Below, piece after piece: positions 27,795-39,699 of a stretch of DNA of 64,000 bases (positions are counted from its first letter, which is position 1; the number at the start of each line of letters is the position of its first letter). The stretch lies in the NCBI GenBank assembly GCA_973895155.1, contig OZ316897.1, forward strand, positions 13,330,001 to 13,394,000, read 5' to 3'. Source of the stretch: Marsupella aquatica. Its lineage: Eukaryota; Marchantiophyta. A program made the translations under genes and the position numbers. The notes under the pieces were generated by a model. That model did no database searches. It was not told where the DNA came from and worked only from the letters and a program-made list of their open reading frames with translations.

Positions 27795-28092
27795 GTTCCC
27801 GTTCTCTCATAGCCCATTCAGACTTTTGCTCACTTTTCTATTAAATTCAGACTTCTGCTCGCATTCTCTCATAGCCCATTCAGACTTCTGCTCACTTTTC
27901 TATTAAATTTAAACTTCTGCTCGCATTCTCTCATAGCGCATTCCTATCTTTGCTCTCCTTCTATTAGATTCAGTTTGCATTCTCTTGTTGCGCATGTAGA
28001 TTTATGCTCTCGTTCTACTGAATTCAGTTCGCATACTCTCATTGTGCTTGTAGATTCCTGCTCCCGTTGTGTCGAATTGAGTTCGCATTGAT
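27795..28092. repeat. Minisatellite, unit of about 60 bp
   Basis: About five diverging copies of a unit built from TTCTGCTC-C-TTCTCTCAT, TAGC(C/G)CATTCAGA and TTCTATTAAATTCAG. The first two copies are nearly identical and later ones drift. Confidence 0.8.
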
Positions 28093-28591
28093 TTCTCCAT
28101 ACTAGCGCTGTGAGCATTCTCCTGCGCTAAAGGATTGACAGAGAAGGATTAGTCTCTCAGTGTTACGTCCGCAGCTACGTACAGGAGAGAAGCTAACTGT
28201 GGGGAGCCAATTTGCCAAATCTGCAGGAGAGATTGAGTCACTTTGTGGGTTGGGAGACACTGCATCATCTACTCAAAACAGTAATGAGAATCTTCTAATC
28301 CAACTTTGAGGACACATTCGTCTTAGTCTTGCTCTCAGTCCCACGTCTTAGCGATCTAGCAAGAGAAGCTGAAGGCGGAATGTCTCTAGCATCGTGGTAA
28401 GTGTGAGAGATTTCTGACTCAATGCATTGACCTTTCTCTGCTGACCTTTCGCATTGGAATTCCCTGGCACAATCCGATTTCATACATTCATTGATCACGT
28501 TAAACTGTGGATGAACAGATAAGTGATCAGGTTTGAGATATAGCGGAAAGCTTGTGTGGCCGCGAGTGGTTGCCATTGTCGCTCCGTGATA
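28093..28591 (+). promoter_or_regulatory. 5' flank of the F-box gene
   Basis: No gene. The stretch separates a minisatellite from the F-box start codon and presumably includes its promoter and leader; no motif could be assigned. Confidence 0.3.
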
Positions 28592-29947
28592 ATGGAAATA
28601 GGGGAAGAAGAGGCGAGATCGATCACTTTACCGGAGCATTTAGAGTGTAGGATTTTTGCACTTGTGCCCTTCCCATACATATTCAAGCTTCGGCTCCTGT
28701 CAAAATCATGGCTGGCCAGATTCCAGCCTGTTTCATCATCCCAACAGGAGGCGGAGGAGAAGTTACTCATAACCTCGTTTCAGAAGGAGGTGGTCGAGTT
28801 GTCGTCCAAAAACTGGAAAACCTTCGGCCCTATCTTTTTTCGCGAGGATGATTTTGTTGCCTACGACCGGGCATCCGATCGTTGGCAGAAAATGCCATGG
28901 CTGTCGCTCCTACCTGAAAATCCATTCCGCAAGATCAGCTGGTGGCGCTTAGAAGGAGCTCTTTTGTTGTTTGAATTGGAGGAAATGGATGATGGGATTC
29001 AGAAGAGGTTCTCCTTGCAAGTGAGCAACATTTTGAGCGGGTGCTGGAGGAAGCTGCCACCTCGATTTCTGGCAAACGATACGATTTCTTCTTCCTGGCC
29101 CTCCAGTTGGTTGATTCTCATGTCATCGCAAACGTACAAAGTGGTTATTTTCGATGATTACATGGCGAGTACCTCTAGAGACTCTTTTGCAGATGTGTAT
29201 GACTCCAAGTCAGGAGCCTGGAAACACGTTGTTTACGAACCGGACTTATTGGACCCTCCTGCCCGCCCTTATTGGTGGAAGTCTAATTGGGCGCATTTGA
29301 ATGGATTTCTGTACAGATTGATCCGCCAAGTAGGCGCCCAGATGCCGAAAGTTGAGTCCTTCAATGTCAAAGAAGAGATTTATGATTCGCTGGAAATGCC
29401 AGTCAGCGACGTGTTTAAAGATTCGGATGATGTCGGGTTGACGGTTTGCAATGGCTGTTTGCTGGCGCTTGAGTATTTTGACGAAAGTGTGACTGTGCAT
29501 AAGATTCACCTGGGGTCACCAAGATTCGAAGTAGTCACTCACGGTCCTCCTGCTTCTCTCAACTTCGGCATGCTCGATAAGCATTGTGCTTGTGACGGTG
29601 CTTGCTTATTCTTCGTGAAGGGGAGGTCCTTCTTGAAGTTTAGCCTTGTACAGGCCTTATTCGACATGACACCTTATCCAGACTTAGATCCATTCCACAG
29701 AGTGCTATCGTACAACATGCTTCAGGGTGAATGGAGTGATATCCCTATGCCTTCGTGTGTCCGTCACTCTTACAATGGGCGAAGCAGGATTCTCAGCTAT
29801 TCTCGTCAGACTTTTGATCCTAGATACTCACTTGTACCTCGTCATAATGTCACCTGCAGAGACTACCCTTTTGAGATTCGACCGGACAAATATGAATGGG
29901 CATCTTCTTCCTTTCAGCCTGGCTTGAATCCCTTCGTGGTAGTTTGA
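28592..29947 (+). CDS. F-box protein (F-box/kelch-like), intronless
   Basis: A single exon of 451 aa. The frame stays open 36 bases upstream, but the first ATG in frame, at 28592, gives MEIGEEEARSITLPEHLECR and is preferred. The F-box lies near residues 12-45 (LPEHLECRIF, then LRLLSKSWLARF). The rest has features of plant F-box/kelch proteins: VAYDRASDRWQKMPWLSL after the F-box, VYDSKSGAWKHV in the middle and LSYNMLQGEWSDIPMP near the end, each like a beta-propeller blade. Such proteins are substrate receptors of SCF ubiquitin ligases, binding SKP1 through the F-box and the target through the C-terminal propeller. The substrate cannot be predicted. Its MutS2 neighbour is convergent, 755 bases away. 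Confidence 0.85.
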   Translation: MEIGEEEARSITLPEHLECRIFALVPFPYIFKLRLLSKSWLARFQPVSSSQQEAEEKLLITSFQKEVVELSSKNWKTFGPIFFREDDFVAYDRASDRWQKMPWLSLLPENPFRKISWWRLEGALLLFELEEMDDGIQKRFSLQVSNILSGCWRKLPPRFLANDTISSSWPSSWLILMSSQTYKVVIFDDYMASTSRDSFADVYDSKSGAWKHVVYEPDLLDPPARPYWWKSNWAHLNGFLYRLIRQVGAQMPKVESFNVKEEIYDSLEMPVSDVFKDSDDVGLTVCNGCLLALEYFDESVTVHKIHLGSPRFEVVTHGPPASLNFGMLDKHCACDGACLFFVKGRSFLKFSLVQALFDMTPYPDLDPFHRVLSYNMLQGEWSDIPMPSCVRHSYNGRSRILSYSRQTFDPRYSLVPRHNVTCRDYPFEIRPDKYEWASSSFQPGLNPFVVV

Positions 29948-30702
29948 GTTTGGGATCAATCAGGTCATTCCTGGCGACAATTTTGTCCAGTACGCCTGGG
30001 CCGAACCAGCACAAACACCTGTCTAAGTTTTTCATGTCTGGGTGAGCTGACATACACTAAGACAATTTACAACACCTGTCGTTAACATGAAGGAGATCCA
30101 TAGAGTTGTATAGAACCAAGGTACACAATTTTGTCCTGGTAGCGGGTTTATTTGATCAATTGTCATTGCCTCATTTCCCTGCAATGTAAATCTGGTTTTT
30201 CTTTGAAGACTGAGGAATTATTCGAGATTTCTTAGCAAGGTTACTGAATTCTCGTATTTGAAGCTGAAAGATACAATTACTGTGGAACTGAACTACCCGT
30301 TTCATTTATATGATTGATCTCATTCACATAAGCTTGAAGAGACGTGACGTGCGTCAATAAATGAAAGTGCATCTCGCTGGATTTTTTTGCAAGCTGGTGT
30401 AAAATAGGGCACGACTGTGCTGGATGAGATTCCGGATTATCAATCCACCGTTTTTTGGTTTAGCTAGTCCAATAATCGTGTTTGCCACGATTGTCATTGT
30501 GTCTAGGTTGTCGTTATAGCCAGTTTGATTGGCCAATAAACCTCCCGACACGCCCTCTGTCCAAGTTCAGCGTTGCCCTCTGCACCTCACCTCGACATCC
30601 ATGCCTCGACCTAGTTGCATGGCATTGGGCTCGTTTGTAATATAGAAGGCTCTCTTCAGCAAGACGACGTGTGCAATAACTTCTATGGTTTGAATGAAAT
30701 AT
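29948..30702. other. Shared 3' region between convergent F-box and MutS2 genes
   Basis: No coding sequence. Both flanking genes are transcribed towards this stretch, so it holds their 3' UTRs and polyadenylation signals. Confidence 0.5.
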
Positions 30703-33700
30703 CTACTTGATATAAACTATAGTACACCCAGCATTTGTTATGCTCTCTCCCTCGAATTTGGCGACATATGGATGCTGTCGAAGAGTTTGGAGCACAGCTT
30801 CCTTTACAGCGCCAGTCCCAACACCGTGGACAACAAATAGTACTGACAGGGGACTTTTAGATGCCAGGGCTGTATTTAGCTCCCGGATTGCATCCTCAAC
30901 CCTCATTCCCCTCAGGTCCAGAGTATTTTTAGAAGTTTGCACAGCAACCTGATATTTCGGCTCTGGGCTGTCCACTTCACTCGTCTGGCTTTTGGTGGGC
31001 CTCCTCGCTTTGTAGGACGTCTGCAACCGTTGGCCCCACGGCAATAGGGTTCATCAGTCAAACCATAATCAACAAGGCCAGAACATTTCGTCTATATTCA
31101 GTAGTCTGAATCTGCAGCTTGATAGTATTTTTTGACTTGCAAGGAGAAGTGAACAGATAACAGGTGCAGCCAAAGCAAAGTATCTCGCTCCATGGTCATC
31201 TAACATGTGCATCTTCCAGGGATAAACCCCGGTAAAGACAGTAAGTTTGTACTTTGTATTTTCTACTGACGATAACACGAAAAAACCCTAAACCCAGGGT
31301 TCCAACTAACCTCGTCTATCTGATAATGTGCTACCTTCAGGTTGTTTGTGTGTCAGTGCAGTAGATGCAAAGAACTCATTTAGAACCAATCTCCAGGATG
31401 TTTAGTTCATTTAAGTACCAACAAGTAGGTAGTACCTTATCAAGTTTCGCTGGCGTAGGATCAGACCCCGATCCAAATCTAGATCTTGGGATCTTGACCA
31501 CCTCAGTTGGCTTCACCTGCATTTTCAAGGTCCCTAGTTGTACTGTCAGAAAGTCTGAATCCTTTAGTGGTAGCTCCATAATGGTCACTGGGGATTTTCC
31601 TAGTTTTCTCACGAGCACCTTCTCACCAACAGCAAATGGTTCTGGTCCGGAGTTCTGTTCATCCAGGCTTCCTTTCTCTCTTGAAAATAGCTCCAGAATG
31701 GTCGTACTGTCCTGTTTCAGCTTGTATTCCTCCACAATACCAGATATCTCGGCGTGTACTTCTCGCACGGAAGGTACACTATTACCTTCTTTTGCCATCG
31801 CTTCTTCAAACCTCTCAATCACTTTTTCTATTCTTAGCCTTGCGCTTTCTGTGTCACTTTGAACAGCACGCTCCTCCGACTTCTTGCGTGAAGCTTCCCG
31901 CTTAGGTAAACCATCTGTTGCAGCCTTTAACTGCAGAAAGCATCAAGGCCAAATATGAAATCTTGCATTACAACTTCAGATTGATACAAGCACATATAGA
32001 CAGGCAATGAACCGAGGTGATGGCCACTTTTCTCAACATCCCAAATTTTCGGTCGTCTAGCAGAGTGAACGTTGTGAATGGAAAAGAGATCTCACAAAAG
32101 AACCATATGCAATGTAAATCTGAGTTTCCTTTTCATTGAGGGTCCTCAGAGTTTGCTACAGAATTTGTAAGTTGTTCACATTGCTGGAGGAACATCCTGC
32201 ACATTTGGATCCCGTAAACACTCTGAAGAGCACATACAACACGAGAATTCCAAGTAGAGAGCCCATATGAAAACTGACCTCTTGGTGCAAATTGCGAGCC
32301 TTGGAGAGAACTTCACCAGCAGATTTAGATCGTTCAAGCATCTCATCACGTTGCTTTAGGAGGGGCACTAAAACCTCAGCTGTTCGAGCATCGAGCTGAG
32401 AAGGTCGCAATGTGCCCACCAACTCTCTCGCACGAGTCAAGATGTCATTATCGAATCCCAGGGATGCAGCAATGTCCAAAGCATTTGACTGCCCCGCTAC
32501 TCCCCAGAGGACTCGATATGTGGGCTTCAAAGTCACTAGGTCGAACTCAACAGATGCATTTTCAAATCTCGGGTCCTGATCTCTGAGAGATTTGAGCTCT
32601 GCACTGTGTGTTGTTGCGATAGTTAGCCAAACTTTTGATGCGAGGTATCGCAGTACTGCAATAGCTAAAGCTGCACCCTCAGATGGATCAGTACCACCTC
32701 CAATCTCATCGAGAAGGATAAACGACTGATCAGTGCAAAGATCCAAAATTGAAGCGAGGCGTCGCACGTGGCCACTGAATGTCGACAGGCTTTGTTCTAG
32801 TGACTGGTTTCAAAAATCAAAGTAGATCAATGTATCAGTTTTCTGGCAAAAGAAAAAGGAGGATAACATGGTCCCGTGGTCTGTGAGGATCACACGACAG
32901 AAATCGGAGTATACACAAGCGTGAGTAGATCAAGTAAAGCCATAAGAAAAGTATTACCTGTGAATCGCCTATGTCAGCTAACACCATGTCAAACCAAGGG
33001 AGTTTCGGCTGCCCCACAGCTGGAAGGAATAAGCCAGCCTTTGCCATGATGGCAGCTACCCCACAAGCCTTCAATGTTGCCGTCTTTCCACCAGTATTGG
33101 GCCCAGTTATTGTGACCACTCTAACATGTGCCTTCACCTTGATGTCGATAGGTACGGGCAGCTTCCGAGTTTCAGGGAGATCCGAACTGTTGGCTACCTT
33201 AGACTCAGAACGGTCAATTTGGGTCGAAGCAGAAGATTGCACAATTCCATACCTCTGAGATACAGCCAGGATGGGAAGCACAGACCCAAGTAAAAGAGGA
33301 TGCCGCATGCCTACAATATCAAGTAACAACGGATTATAGTCTTCAGCCTGAGTGAGAATTCCGGAAGGTTGATCCTGTTCACAACCCATTGAAAGGGATT
33401 GAGATTCCATTCTATTATTAAACGAAGGGCAAACAGACCCCAGCCACCGTGCATGAGAGGCCCGTGCACAAGCAAGGTCTAGCACTGTAACACGTCCCAG
33501 CAAATCCATTATTTTGTCAGCTTTATCCACCAGTTTCAACGTCAAGCTTTTGAGCACGGCTATTTCTTCGGCTCTTTCTGCTCCAGCAAGGCGAGTTTCC
33601 TCGTTGTTAAGCCTCAGTGCAGGTTCAGGTTCCATGAAGGATGTAGTCCCCGTGTTGCTGACATCCAAGACAATTCCCCCAGGTAGCAACGATTTGTGAG

Positions 33701-34820
33701 AGGATCTAACAGCAATACAGAGACGACTGCGTCGCCGAGTAACTACCACCGAATCCATACCACCCTGTTGGACAACCCAAGCTGCCGTTTGCTTCAGTAA
33801 TACCTCGAGAGCCTTCATGTTCTCCTGTCTGCTTTGCCTTGCCGAAGCTAAGCCCGGGCTGGCCCTGTCAAGGACTGTACTACGTGTACAATCTAAGCAA
33901 TCATTAATATCTGATACCAAATCGGAGCACAAGTCACTGTCAAACAGGAGAGCTTGTAATGATGACTGCTTTGAAACCTTCAAGGACAAGGAATCTGAGT
34001 TTGCACCATTACGATCACACAACTGATCATAGACAGACTGAATCCCAATCAAAGTATTTTTTACGCTGCAGAGCTCATTAATGTCACACACACTCCCTGA
34101 CATTGCCTCTGCAAGAAGACTTTGAAGGTCTTCAATGCCAGAAAAATTAAGCGGCTCAGAAAGAGCAAGTGCATCAGCAGTTTGATCGAGTAATCCCTCG
34201 CTTTGCGCCTTATTATCCCCGATGGTCAAGTTTCCCTCTTCCGATACTGAGATTCCCATGGGAGTACATGCGTATTGGGCAACTTGGGCACATATTGCAG
34301 GCCACTCAAACAAATTCAACGTCTCTTGTTTGACAATCTCAAGATCAACCTCCGAATCAGAGTCATCAGAGTCCTCCATTTCGGTATCTTCTCCTGAATC
34401 TGGTGATAGTACGAAGGCCTCTCTTTGATGCACAAAACTCCTGGGGAGAATTACAGGAGGATACGAACAACGTTCATGCCTACTTTTCATCCAAAAAAAC
34501 AGATCTTCAGAAAAGTCAGGAATGACAGGACAACCATGATTTCTAGATGAAGCGAAAGCCATATTTGACGTATCTCTTCCCAAATACTGTTGTGCACCCC
34601 TCCTGGTGTTGCTGCAGCAAAGTTGTACTCGGTGAGAGATGCAAGAGTAGCTCAATCTTTTTGCCTGTGACATGACTAGATAACGCCGAAAATACATAGA
34701 GTTCCATTTTGGATTAACCTTCTCTTGATCCTTAAAAACCCCAGCTGCTACAGTGGAAGGTAAGACTACCGTCATTGCAAATACTCTGGGAACAGGCAAG
34801 GCTGCCGGAATTCCTCCCAT
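30703..34820 (-). CDS. MUTS2: MutS2 family protein with C-terminal Smr domain
   Basis: Four exons on the minus strand, 32958-34820, 32279-32803, 31436-31930 and 30703-31020, give 1066 aa; all introns are phase 0 and GT-AG. The MutS core domain contains LDIVGMRHPLLL, Walker A GPNTGGKT (573-580), and in exon 2 Walker B FILLDEIGGGTDPSEG (about 649-664) followed by ATTHSAELK. The Smr nuclease domain ends the protein with LDLRG (995-999) and HGVGTG (1026-1031). There is no mismatch-recognition domain, as expected for MutS2. Bacterial MutS2 acts on branched DNA and stalled ribosomes; plant copies are generally predicted plastid proteins. The long N-terminus, with basic and hydrophobic residues and few acids at first, could be a transit peptide. 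The true start may be a downstream Met (residues 50 or about 87). The start lies only 41 bases after the upstream INO80C stop. Confidence 0.9.
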
Positions 34821-34861
34821 ACGAATCGAGAGTGGAAAGAAAATGTGTCTACGTGCATAAG

Positions 34862-35765
34862 CTACTTGAGGACGACAGCTGCATTGCGTAGTGCAAGGAA
34901 ACCCTGGATATATTCATCAGGAAGAGATCGAATTCTCTTGAAAACTTCAGGATTGGCGTAGCGCAGCTTTGTTCTTGGATCAGTATAAGGAGCCTGCACA
35001 CAAAGTATGTTACAATCCGCTTAATTTCTCAAAGGCAGATCAAGAAACCACCTAGCAAAGCAGCTGCGAAACGTGAGCTCCCCAAAATAGGGAAAAAAAA
35101 ACTAACACTACAATGGCACTTGAGCGAAATGCAAGCTGTGAAGGAGAGAAGTGTGTGTGTGGCGGGTGACGTACCTCAAACCCAGTGACATCACAGTACC
35201 TCTTTGCCGGGTACATTGAAGGTGGTGCTTCAATGCTGATATCTGTTATCGCGCCAAAAGAACGTTTAGAGTGAGGAATAAGAAGCAGAAATAAAGGTTG
35301 ACCATCCCTTGCTCTCTAGAGAATATTATTAAGTGAGGCAATACTTAAATATTACACATGCATCAACAGAAAGCTTAGTTTCTCACGACGAAGGGCAAGT
35401 GCAGAACATACAGGTTGGCTCGCCGGGAGGATACAGGAGGTAATTCTCAGCCTGAATTATTTGTTTCAAATGCTTCCAATGCCGACCTCGACTGTGACCC
35501 TTGGGATAACGATCTGACAACTGTGAACGCTTGAATGGCAGCACAGATGGCAAGATTAAGTCCGAGCCCACGAGCTCCTGTGCCGCGACTGCATTATCTT
35601 TCCGAGAATCTGGACTGCCTTTCTGCAAATTAGCACAAGAGTCGTGTTATCATCCCTCGAATCAATATTCTCATCGATTTTAAGAGCAAATAAAACCTGC
35701 AAGAATTTTATACATCGATAGGGGCCCTCTAAAATACACAAGTGTACATGGTAGAGTTCGGCCAT
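34862..35765 (-). CDS. INO80C: INO80 complex subunit C / Ies6-like (YL1 C-terminal domain)
   Basis: Four exons, 35697-35765, 35412-35622, 35175-35242 and 34862-34993, join in frame to 159 aa with GT-AG introns, the first only 74 bases long. The conserved part starts HWKHLKQIIQAENYLLYPP and runs through APPSMYPAKRYCDVTGFEAP to YTDPRTKLRYANPEVFKRIR and LPDEYIQGFLALRNAAVVLK at the very end. This is the YL1_C fold of Ies6/INO80C, a subunit of the INO80 chromatin remodeller that, with Arp5, links the ATPase to the nucleosome. Length matches small plant orthologues. The first 23 residues, from exon 1, are less certain, because they do not resemble the family's acidic start. A decayed copy of exons 1-2 lies at 41348-41650. 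Confidence 0.88.
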
Positions 35766-36483
35766 CGAGGGGGACGATGAAGAGAAACCACTGCAGAATG
35801 GTCAAGTCACTACGGAAACCCTAAATCAAACACGCGAAATTAGTTCATGCACCCCTGACTACTGCCAACGCTTCCTGGTGACCTGCTTTGCAACTTCGAA
35901 AAAATCTTGTTGAACATTTTCCTCTAATTGGACAACCCAGAAAAGTGACCCCACCACAAATTCCACCCATCCACAGCAACAGCAGCAGCTCAATCGGATT
36001 CCAATGAATAGCCTACCACTGACCAGACCACTAGGCTTAATTTTACTCGATCGAGCTCTGCACCCCGTCTCTCTTCTCTCTCTCTTTCAATCAATCTCTC
36101 AACTCGATCGGGCCACGACTCTACGATCAATTACCCGGCTTGTTGCTTTTTTTGTCCGAGAATCCCTTTCAGTCCGTCTCAAATCCGTCCAATTTCTCTT
36201 ATTGACTCCGGATTGTTTTTCTCCATCGCTCAGTCTGTTCATGATTTGACCGATTTCGCTGGTATGATGGACTAAGTAAGAGCTGGGGCGTGATCCTGCC
36301 TCCGGATTCTTGGAGATTCGTGGACTACAAAATACTCTAATGTCGATCACCACTGTTTGTTGCTTTCGGTTTCTCCCACGACCTACTTGTAGCACGCTTC
36401 AATGTGTGGTGCCGAGTGTTCGATCCTGCCCTCCATCTTTCAGTCCACCACTCTAGGGCAATTAAATAACAAGCGCCGTGGCC
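35766..36483. other. Upstream region of the INO80C gene; no other gene seen
   Basis: Contains the likely promoter of the INO80C/MutS2 pair. The first 80 or so bases are duplicated near 41610-41650. Open frames in both strands between 36000 and 36400 are pyrimidine-rich and look non-coding. Confidence 0.4.
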
Positions 36484-36650
36484 CTCTTCCAGCTTGTTGC
36501 GATCTGTGGATTGTGTACAGAGTAATGGAGGTCTGGTCCTGGGTTCTTGCTAGCCTTTCACCAGCGCTCTTCCCGCTTGTTGCGATCTGTGGATTGAGTA
36601 CAGAATTAATGGAGGTCTGGTCCTGGCTTACTGCTAGCCTTTCACCAGAA
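36484..36650. repeat. Two-copy 83-bp tandem repeat
   Basis: GCTTGTTGCGATCTGTGGAT begins at 36492 and again at 36575. Each copy continues through ATGGAGGTCTGGTCCTGG and GCTAGCCTTTCACCAG. Confidence 0.9.
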
Positions 36651-36806
36651 AATGACGAACACCTCATCCGAAAGTTCTGAGCTTTCTTGGAGAGAGTTGC
36701 GGCTACAACCCCTGCCCGGACCTCCATAACAAGGGGTCTCAAAATTGGACCAGGAGGCCCATATGGGCTACCCAGTAATGCCCCCAAACTAAGGGACGTC
36801 CGCCAA

Positions 36807-36908
36807 AAGTGTGGGGACATCAAAAGTGTGGGGACATCCAAAACTGTGGTGCGGACATCCAAAACTGTGGTGCATCCAAAACTGTGGTGTGGACATCCAA
36901 AACTGTAG
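36807..36908. repeat. Short minisatellite, unit about 20 bp
   Basis: Five to six copies of GGACATCCAAAACTGTGGTG or close variants, the first two reading AAAAGTGTGGGGACATC. Confidence 0.9.
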
Positions 36909-37689
36909 TCGTCACACTTCCAGCCCTTGTGCGACAAAGTTGTACCGTGACCATTTTGGCTCAGTGCTTATTCCCAAACATGTCGCAGAGCAAAGAGAGA
37001 AGACACTTGTAGGCTTAATCAATCGGACGCAGACGGTTTCAAATATTTGAATTTAATTGTAATAACTTCCTGTTTATACATTAAAATATTGTTTTAGTTT
37101 TAAAGATGTGCTAGTCAGAGAAGTGATAAGGCGCACTTTCATCAAAGTGAGAGTGAATTTTTGGCCATTTTGGTGCACTTATTCATCAGGGAATGCAGAG
37201 GGATTATTACATTAATCTTCATTGTGTTAATATGAAATATTAGGGCTTGGGTTTTTGTATATCTCCTCCTTCTCTGGTTGTCTTGTAGGTGGGCTTTTTT
37301 TAATTATTTTGTTATAAGCCCAAATTCCCATGGACCACCAAAATGTGATTCACGGGAGCAAGTTGTCCAACATGGAGGTCTATCCAGGCTTCATGTGGAA
37401 ACATCATTGGAAAATATAAACCTTTTCCATATATTTTCTGGGAATTTTTGAAAAAAAGCTGGCTCGTACAAACTACTAGTCCAAACAAAAAAAAATTCAA
37501 TTCAGTCTATGAAATGCCCATGACTAAAACTGGTAGTTTCCAGAGTATTTTCTTTTGGCTTCTATGTTGCAACTAAGCTTATTTATGGCTCAACAGGCCT
37601 AAGTGTACTATCCAACCAATGTTAAATGTGTTTGGCATGTTTGTATCCTAAGAAATCCTATATTACTGTATTTGATGTGTTTTTTTGCA
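36909..37689. other. Intergenic AT-rich sequence; nothing recognised
   Basis: No gene. It lies between a minisatellite and the kinase-like fragment and may include upstream remnants of the latter. Confidence 0.35.
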
Positions 37690-38070
37690 CAACCTCTGAC
37701 ACAAGAAGTGGCGATGGCAGCAAGAGAAGCCCTTCGGACAATTCATATTCCTGGCATGATTCATGGAGATACACATGACAAGAACATTCTCGTTGCAGGA
37801 AGTGGCGTTGGATTTATTGATTTTGGGTTTGCATGGTCCAGCACAAGCACCACAAAATGCCTCAGAGAGCCTGAGCGACTGGAACTAAGACATCATCTTG
37901 AAGAATACAAGAACATGAATTGGAGTATTTTAGATAAAGATACTCGTTCTAGATTAGTTTCCTACCCTAGCTGTGGTTTCCCTTCTTTCCTTAATCTCTC
38001 AGGGGCCTTAATCCAAAGGGTGTCTCATATCATGCACAAAGTTTTGGGGAATAAACACCCTAAAAGTTAA
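37690..38070 (+). pseudogene. Kinase-like (APH/atypical kinase) catalytic-loop fragment
   Basis: The open frame carries an intact catalytic loop, HGDTHDKNILV (HGD at 37762), followed by FIDFGFAW (DFG at 37819). The pair HGD-x-H-x3-N and D-F-G belongs to protein kinases and aminoglycoside-phosphotransferase-like enzymes. An acceptor-like CTGACACAAG precedes GTGGCGATGGCAGC near 37700. No N-lobe precedes it on this strand, and the C-terminus ends soon after LRHHLEEYK. It is followed directly by a dispersed repeat. It could be an exon of an unfinished gene model or, more likely, a fragment carried by a mobile element. Confidence 0.45.
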
Positions 38071-38300
38071 ATCAATAAATTGTTTTTTAGAAATTTTTGT
38101 ACCCCTAACCTAATGGAGTATTTCAAGAATATTCCCAAATTTGATTTTAAAAAAACCTATGATTCTTATAATTCTCAAAATTGGATTAAAATAACTCTAA
38201 TTTATTTCAATAAAAATTTAAAAGTATTTCACTTAATCCAATAAAAAACTTATATACTTATTCGCATGTGATAAGTTGGAAGAAAAGAAATGAGGACAGC
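38045..38300. repeat. Dispersed AT-rich repeat, copy B
   Basis: Same family and orientation as 25690-25995; see the shared word ATTCTTATAATTCTCAAA near 38162. It overlaps the end of the kinase-like fragment. Confidence 0.65.
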
Positions 38301-39699
38301 GGGCTTAACCTTCCTTTTGTGTCGGTATACATGCCTCAAGCTATGTAGAGGTAGAGTAGACATTACAATGGTTTCAGTATTGATAGAAAAGTTTCAAAGT
38401 TGAATTCAACTCTTTCCAGGAGTGCCTTGCTATTCAATGTTTTTGTGGTTCCCAAAAGTTTCTCGTAGTAAAAGCCTTCCAAGATGCAGACAAGAATTTT
38501 TGTAGAAGTTTTGGAGGATGACTGTCTTTGTGAATGGAATTTAAAAAGATCTTTCAAGGCAAACAAAAAAAAATATGGGACAAGAAGCACTGGTTTTTTT
38601 CAATTTGCATGCGATTGTGCAGTGGACTGGGGAGGACCTTTCATTTGCCTGTTGCAAACAGTGAACCCCCGAACAAGTTTTCTCCGATGTGGATGCTCAA
38701 ACCAACTGTATGCAACGCACTGTTCGTCTCTGCTTATTCAACTGACGATAAAAAAGGGAAGTTATGTAAACAAGAGAGCTCTAGAAGTGGAGACATTCAA
38801 CGTAGATAAGCGGTATGATTGTGCTGGCTGTTTTTCCCTTTGTTTTTGGTTGCTTCCTCGAATGAGTTGGCGTTTGTATCACGACATAGGAAATAAGGTG
38901 ATTGAGCCGACTTGGCACTGATGGAACCATGGTTTTGTGGCTCTCTTAAACTTTCAGAATGGAGGTCCAGTGTCCTGACTAGAGAATTATTATACACGAA
39001 GAAAATGTCTTCCCTGCAGTGGAACAGACCTGACAGTTTCTCTCTGAGATTCTGCAACGTGGACGTTCTGCAAAGTGTCGTAGTGTTAAACCTGGAAATT
39101 TCAACAAGTATGGGACATGATTATGATTTGTGTAACCACTTCTCAATTGACAGAATTACACACGTCACAGTGGAGTAAGATGTGGATAGAACAATGCAGA
39201 GTTTGGATATTTTGCAATCCTTTAGCTACTTCTGAAGTTGAGTTAAGTGTTGCACAATTGTAGGATGTATGTGATCTAGACAATTCTTCTGAGAACAGTG
39301 CTCCACCAGATTTTTCAATGACAGTAACCCTTCTGAACTTTCTCGAAAATTATAAGACTGTTTTTCTCTTGGATTCCTGCGAAACCATTCACGGCAAGCT
39401 TGCTTTGTTCTAGTTCGGGAAGCAACCAAAACATTTGTAATAAATGTAAATGGTGAAAATTGGTGCAAATCCACAATTCACAGTCAAATCATGTTTCTCT
39501 CTCTTTCGGAAATCTCGCCTCTGCACATCTTCACCTTTCAGAGCCATCTCTGCATTTCTGATACCCTTGCGCTTGCTAGGAATCAGGTCATGCGAGCCCA
39601 AACTAACCTGATGGCCTGACAGTGCACTTGACATAGAGTACATGTACTGTACAATGTACTCCTGGCGATAACTGGCGGCCCAGTCACTGGGTGTCTCCT
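38301..39699. other. Intergenic; no gene recognised
   Basis: Open frames (such as 38484-38921, 145 aa, and 38912-39178) match no family I know, and no splice pattern links them. Confidence 0.3.

Noticed and set aside
27270-28100. Possible LTR of a retrotransposon
   Set aside because: No second LTR, primer-binding site, polypurine tract or coding remnant in the window.
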